Shown: positions 63,701 through 64,000 of the stretch, in pieces
Numbering within the stretch: the stretch's first letter is position 1
Layout: the number at the start of each line of letters is the position of its first letter
Assembly (NCBI RefSeq): GCF_000151665.1
Contig: NW_013171822.1
Coordinates: 248,001-312,000, forward strand
Reading direction: 5' to 3'
DNA: 64,000 nucleotides
Source: Blastocystis hominis
Taxonomy: Eukaryota; Sar; Bigyra; Opalinata; Blastocystidae
Notes under the pieces: generated by a model
Told to the model about the DNA's origin: nothing
The model's database searches: none
The model's input: only the letters and a program-made list of their open reading frames with translations
Position numbers and translations under genes: made by a program

Positions 63701-64000
63701 ATTTTGTTTATTATTCTTTATTTATGTAGGGGAGAAACAGATGATGATGGCAAAGTGATTGATGAATTTATTACTGATGAAGTATTGAGAAATGGAAAGG
63801 AAGTGAATGGAGAAAGATTCTCACCAATTGCTAAATTAGGGCCACGGGTTGTAAACGGAATAGCAAAAGGAAAAGGATTTAACATTCGTTATGCTTATGA
63901 TTACAAAACTGCAATTGAGGAATTGTCAAGTGGCAGATATCGAATGACATATATTACTTGTTCTCCTGGAGATGGAATCATGGCAAAAGAGTGTGATAAG
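48769..64000 (+). CDS. Giant protein: ubiquitin-like repeats, six AAA+ modules, VWA-like domains (3' truncated by window)
   Basis: At least about 4,930 residues. Fourteen introns of 29-33 nt (from 48859-48890 to 51825-51857) join 15 exons; the last runs open from 51858 past 64000. Residues to about 950 form repeating beta-rich segments of about 80 residues that look ubiquitin-like, with a Ser/Pro linker (about 50480-50800). Walker A sites: GVTSSGKT (52565), GPRGSGKS (54140), GDPGVGKT (55919), GSSPSGKS (56822); two more modules have degenerate P-loops (LLIGETEY near 53390, LLVGDSDI near 54985). Walker B: LLLMDEMSLAPP, ALLLDEVNLAPS. Six modules of the MoxR/midasin-dynein class in one chain fit a self-contained ring. 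A linker with a coiled coil (59285-59480) leads to VWA-like domains (IIIDTNCS, VVIISDGF; then VVDCSSIAFS). Resembles midasin in layout, but the N-terminus is foreign to it. Confidence 0.8.

Noticed and set aside
48769-64000. Calling the giant gene midasin (MDN1) or a dynein heavy chain
   Set aside because: Six AAA modules and a VWA end fit midasin in outline, but the N-terminal ubiquitin-like array, the missing acidic D/E-rich linker in the part seen, and the paired diverged VWA domains do not; dynein lacks VWA. I kept a descriptive name.

Overview
The window looks like nuclear DNA of a very compact stramenopile, most probably Blastocystis. Three things point there. Nearly every gene is cut by GT-AG introns of about 28-37 nt (often 30-32) that restore clean reading frames. 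Many genes end with a TGTTTGTT-like motif about 5 nt after the last coding T, and in about ten of them the stop codon does not exist in the DNA and must be completed (T+AA) by polyadenylation, as established for Blastocystis nuclear genes. Genes are packed back to back: one divergent pair is 26 nt apart, and convergent pairs share one palindromic end motif. I see no tRNA, rRNA, CRISPR, virus-like or transposon sequence.

Layout, 1-19.6 kb: a 3' fragment of a membrane protein; HVA22/REEP protein (-); fucosyltransferase-like enzyme; coiled-coil protein; phospholipase B-like Ntn hydrolase whose gene carries a minisatellite; YTM1/WDR12 (-); PABP-like RRM/MLLE protein; katanin/spastin-type AAA ATPase; a small tail-anchored protein and an MSP-domain (VAP) protein (-); GT49 glycosyltransferase; ZNF330/NOA36 (-); PRP43/DHX15 helicase (-) with a 540-nt minisatellite intron; two small membrane proteins (-).

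19.6-33.2 kb: coiled-coil/low-complexity protein; GY-rich protein (-); secreted potato-inhibitor-I protease inhibitor; exportin-type karyopherin (-) with a second large minisatellite intron; ribosomal eL18 (-); a MABP-like/Sec7/PH ARF-GEF; ribosomal P2. 33.5-46.9 kb: thioredoxin-like TMX-type protein; PHD plus C2H2 zinc-finger protein (-); PARL-type rhomboid; an ERCC1/FAAP24-like protein; IST1-like ESCRT protein (-); methionine aminopeptidase 2; ankyrin protein; CNOT10-like TPR protein (-).

From about 46.8 kb to the end the DNA is visibly more AT-rich. It holds a possible small gene, a type I membrane protein with a cysteine-rich tail, and one giant gene that starts at 48,769 and runs off the window. 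It encodes at least about 4,930 residues: an array of ubiquitin-like segments, six AAA+ modules in midasin/dynein order, a long linker with a coiled coil, and two VWA-like domains. This is the most unusual object here. Its 14 introns all lie in the first 3.1 kb, followed by a 12.1-kb open exon.

Most genes are unrelated housekeeping functions (ribosome biogenesis, splicing, nuclear transport, ER/Golgi glycosylation and trafficking, ESCRT, mRNA metabolism). Neighbours share end signals and promoters rather than pathways. Exon structures were worked out by hand, so single splice sites may be off.
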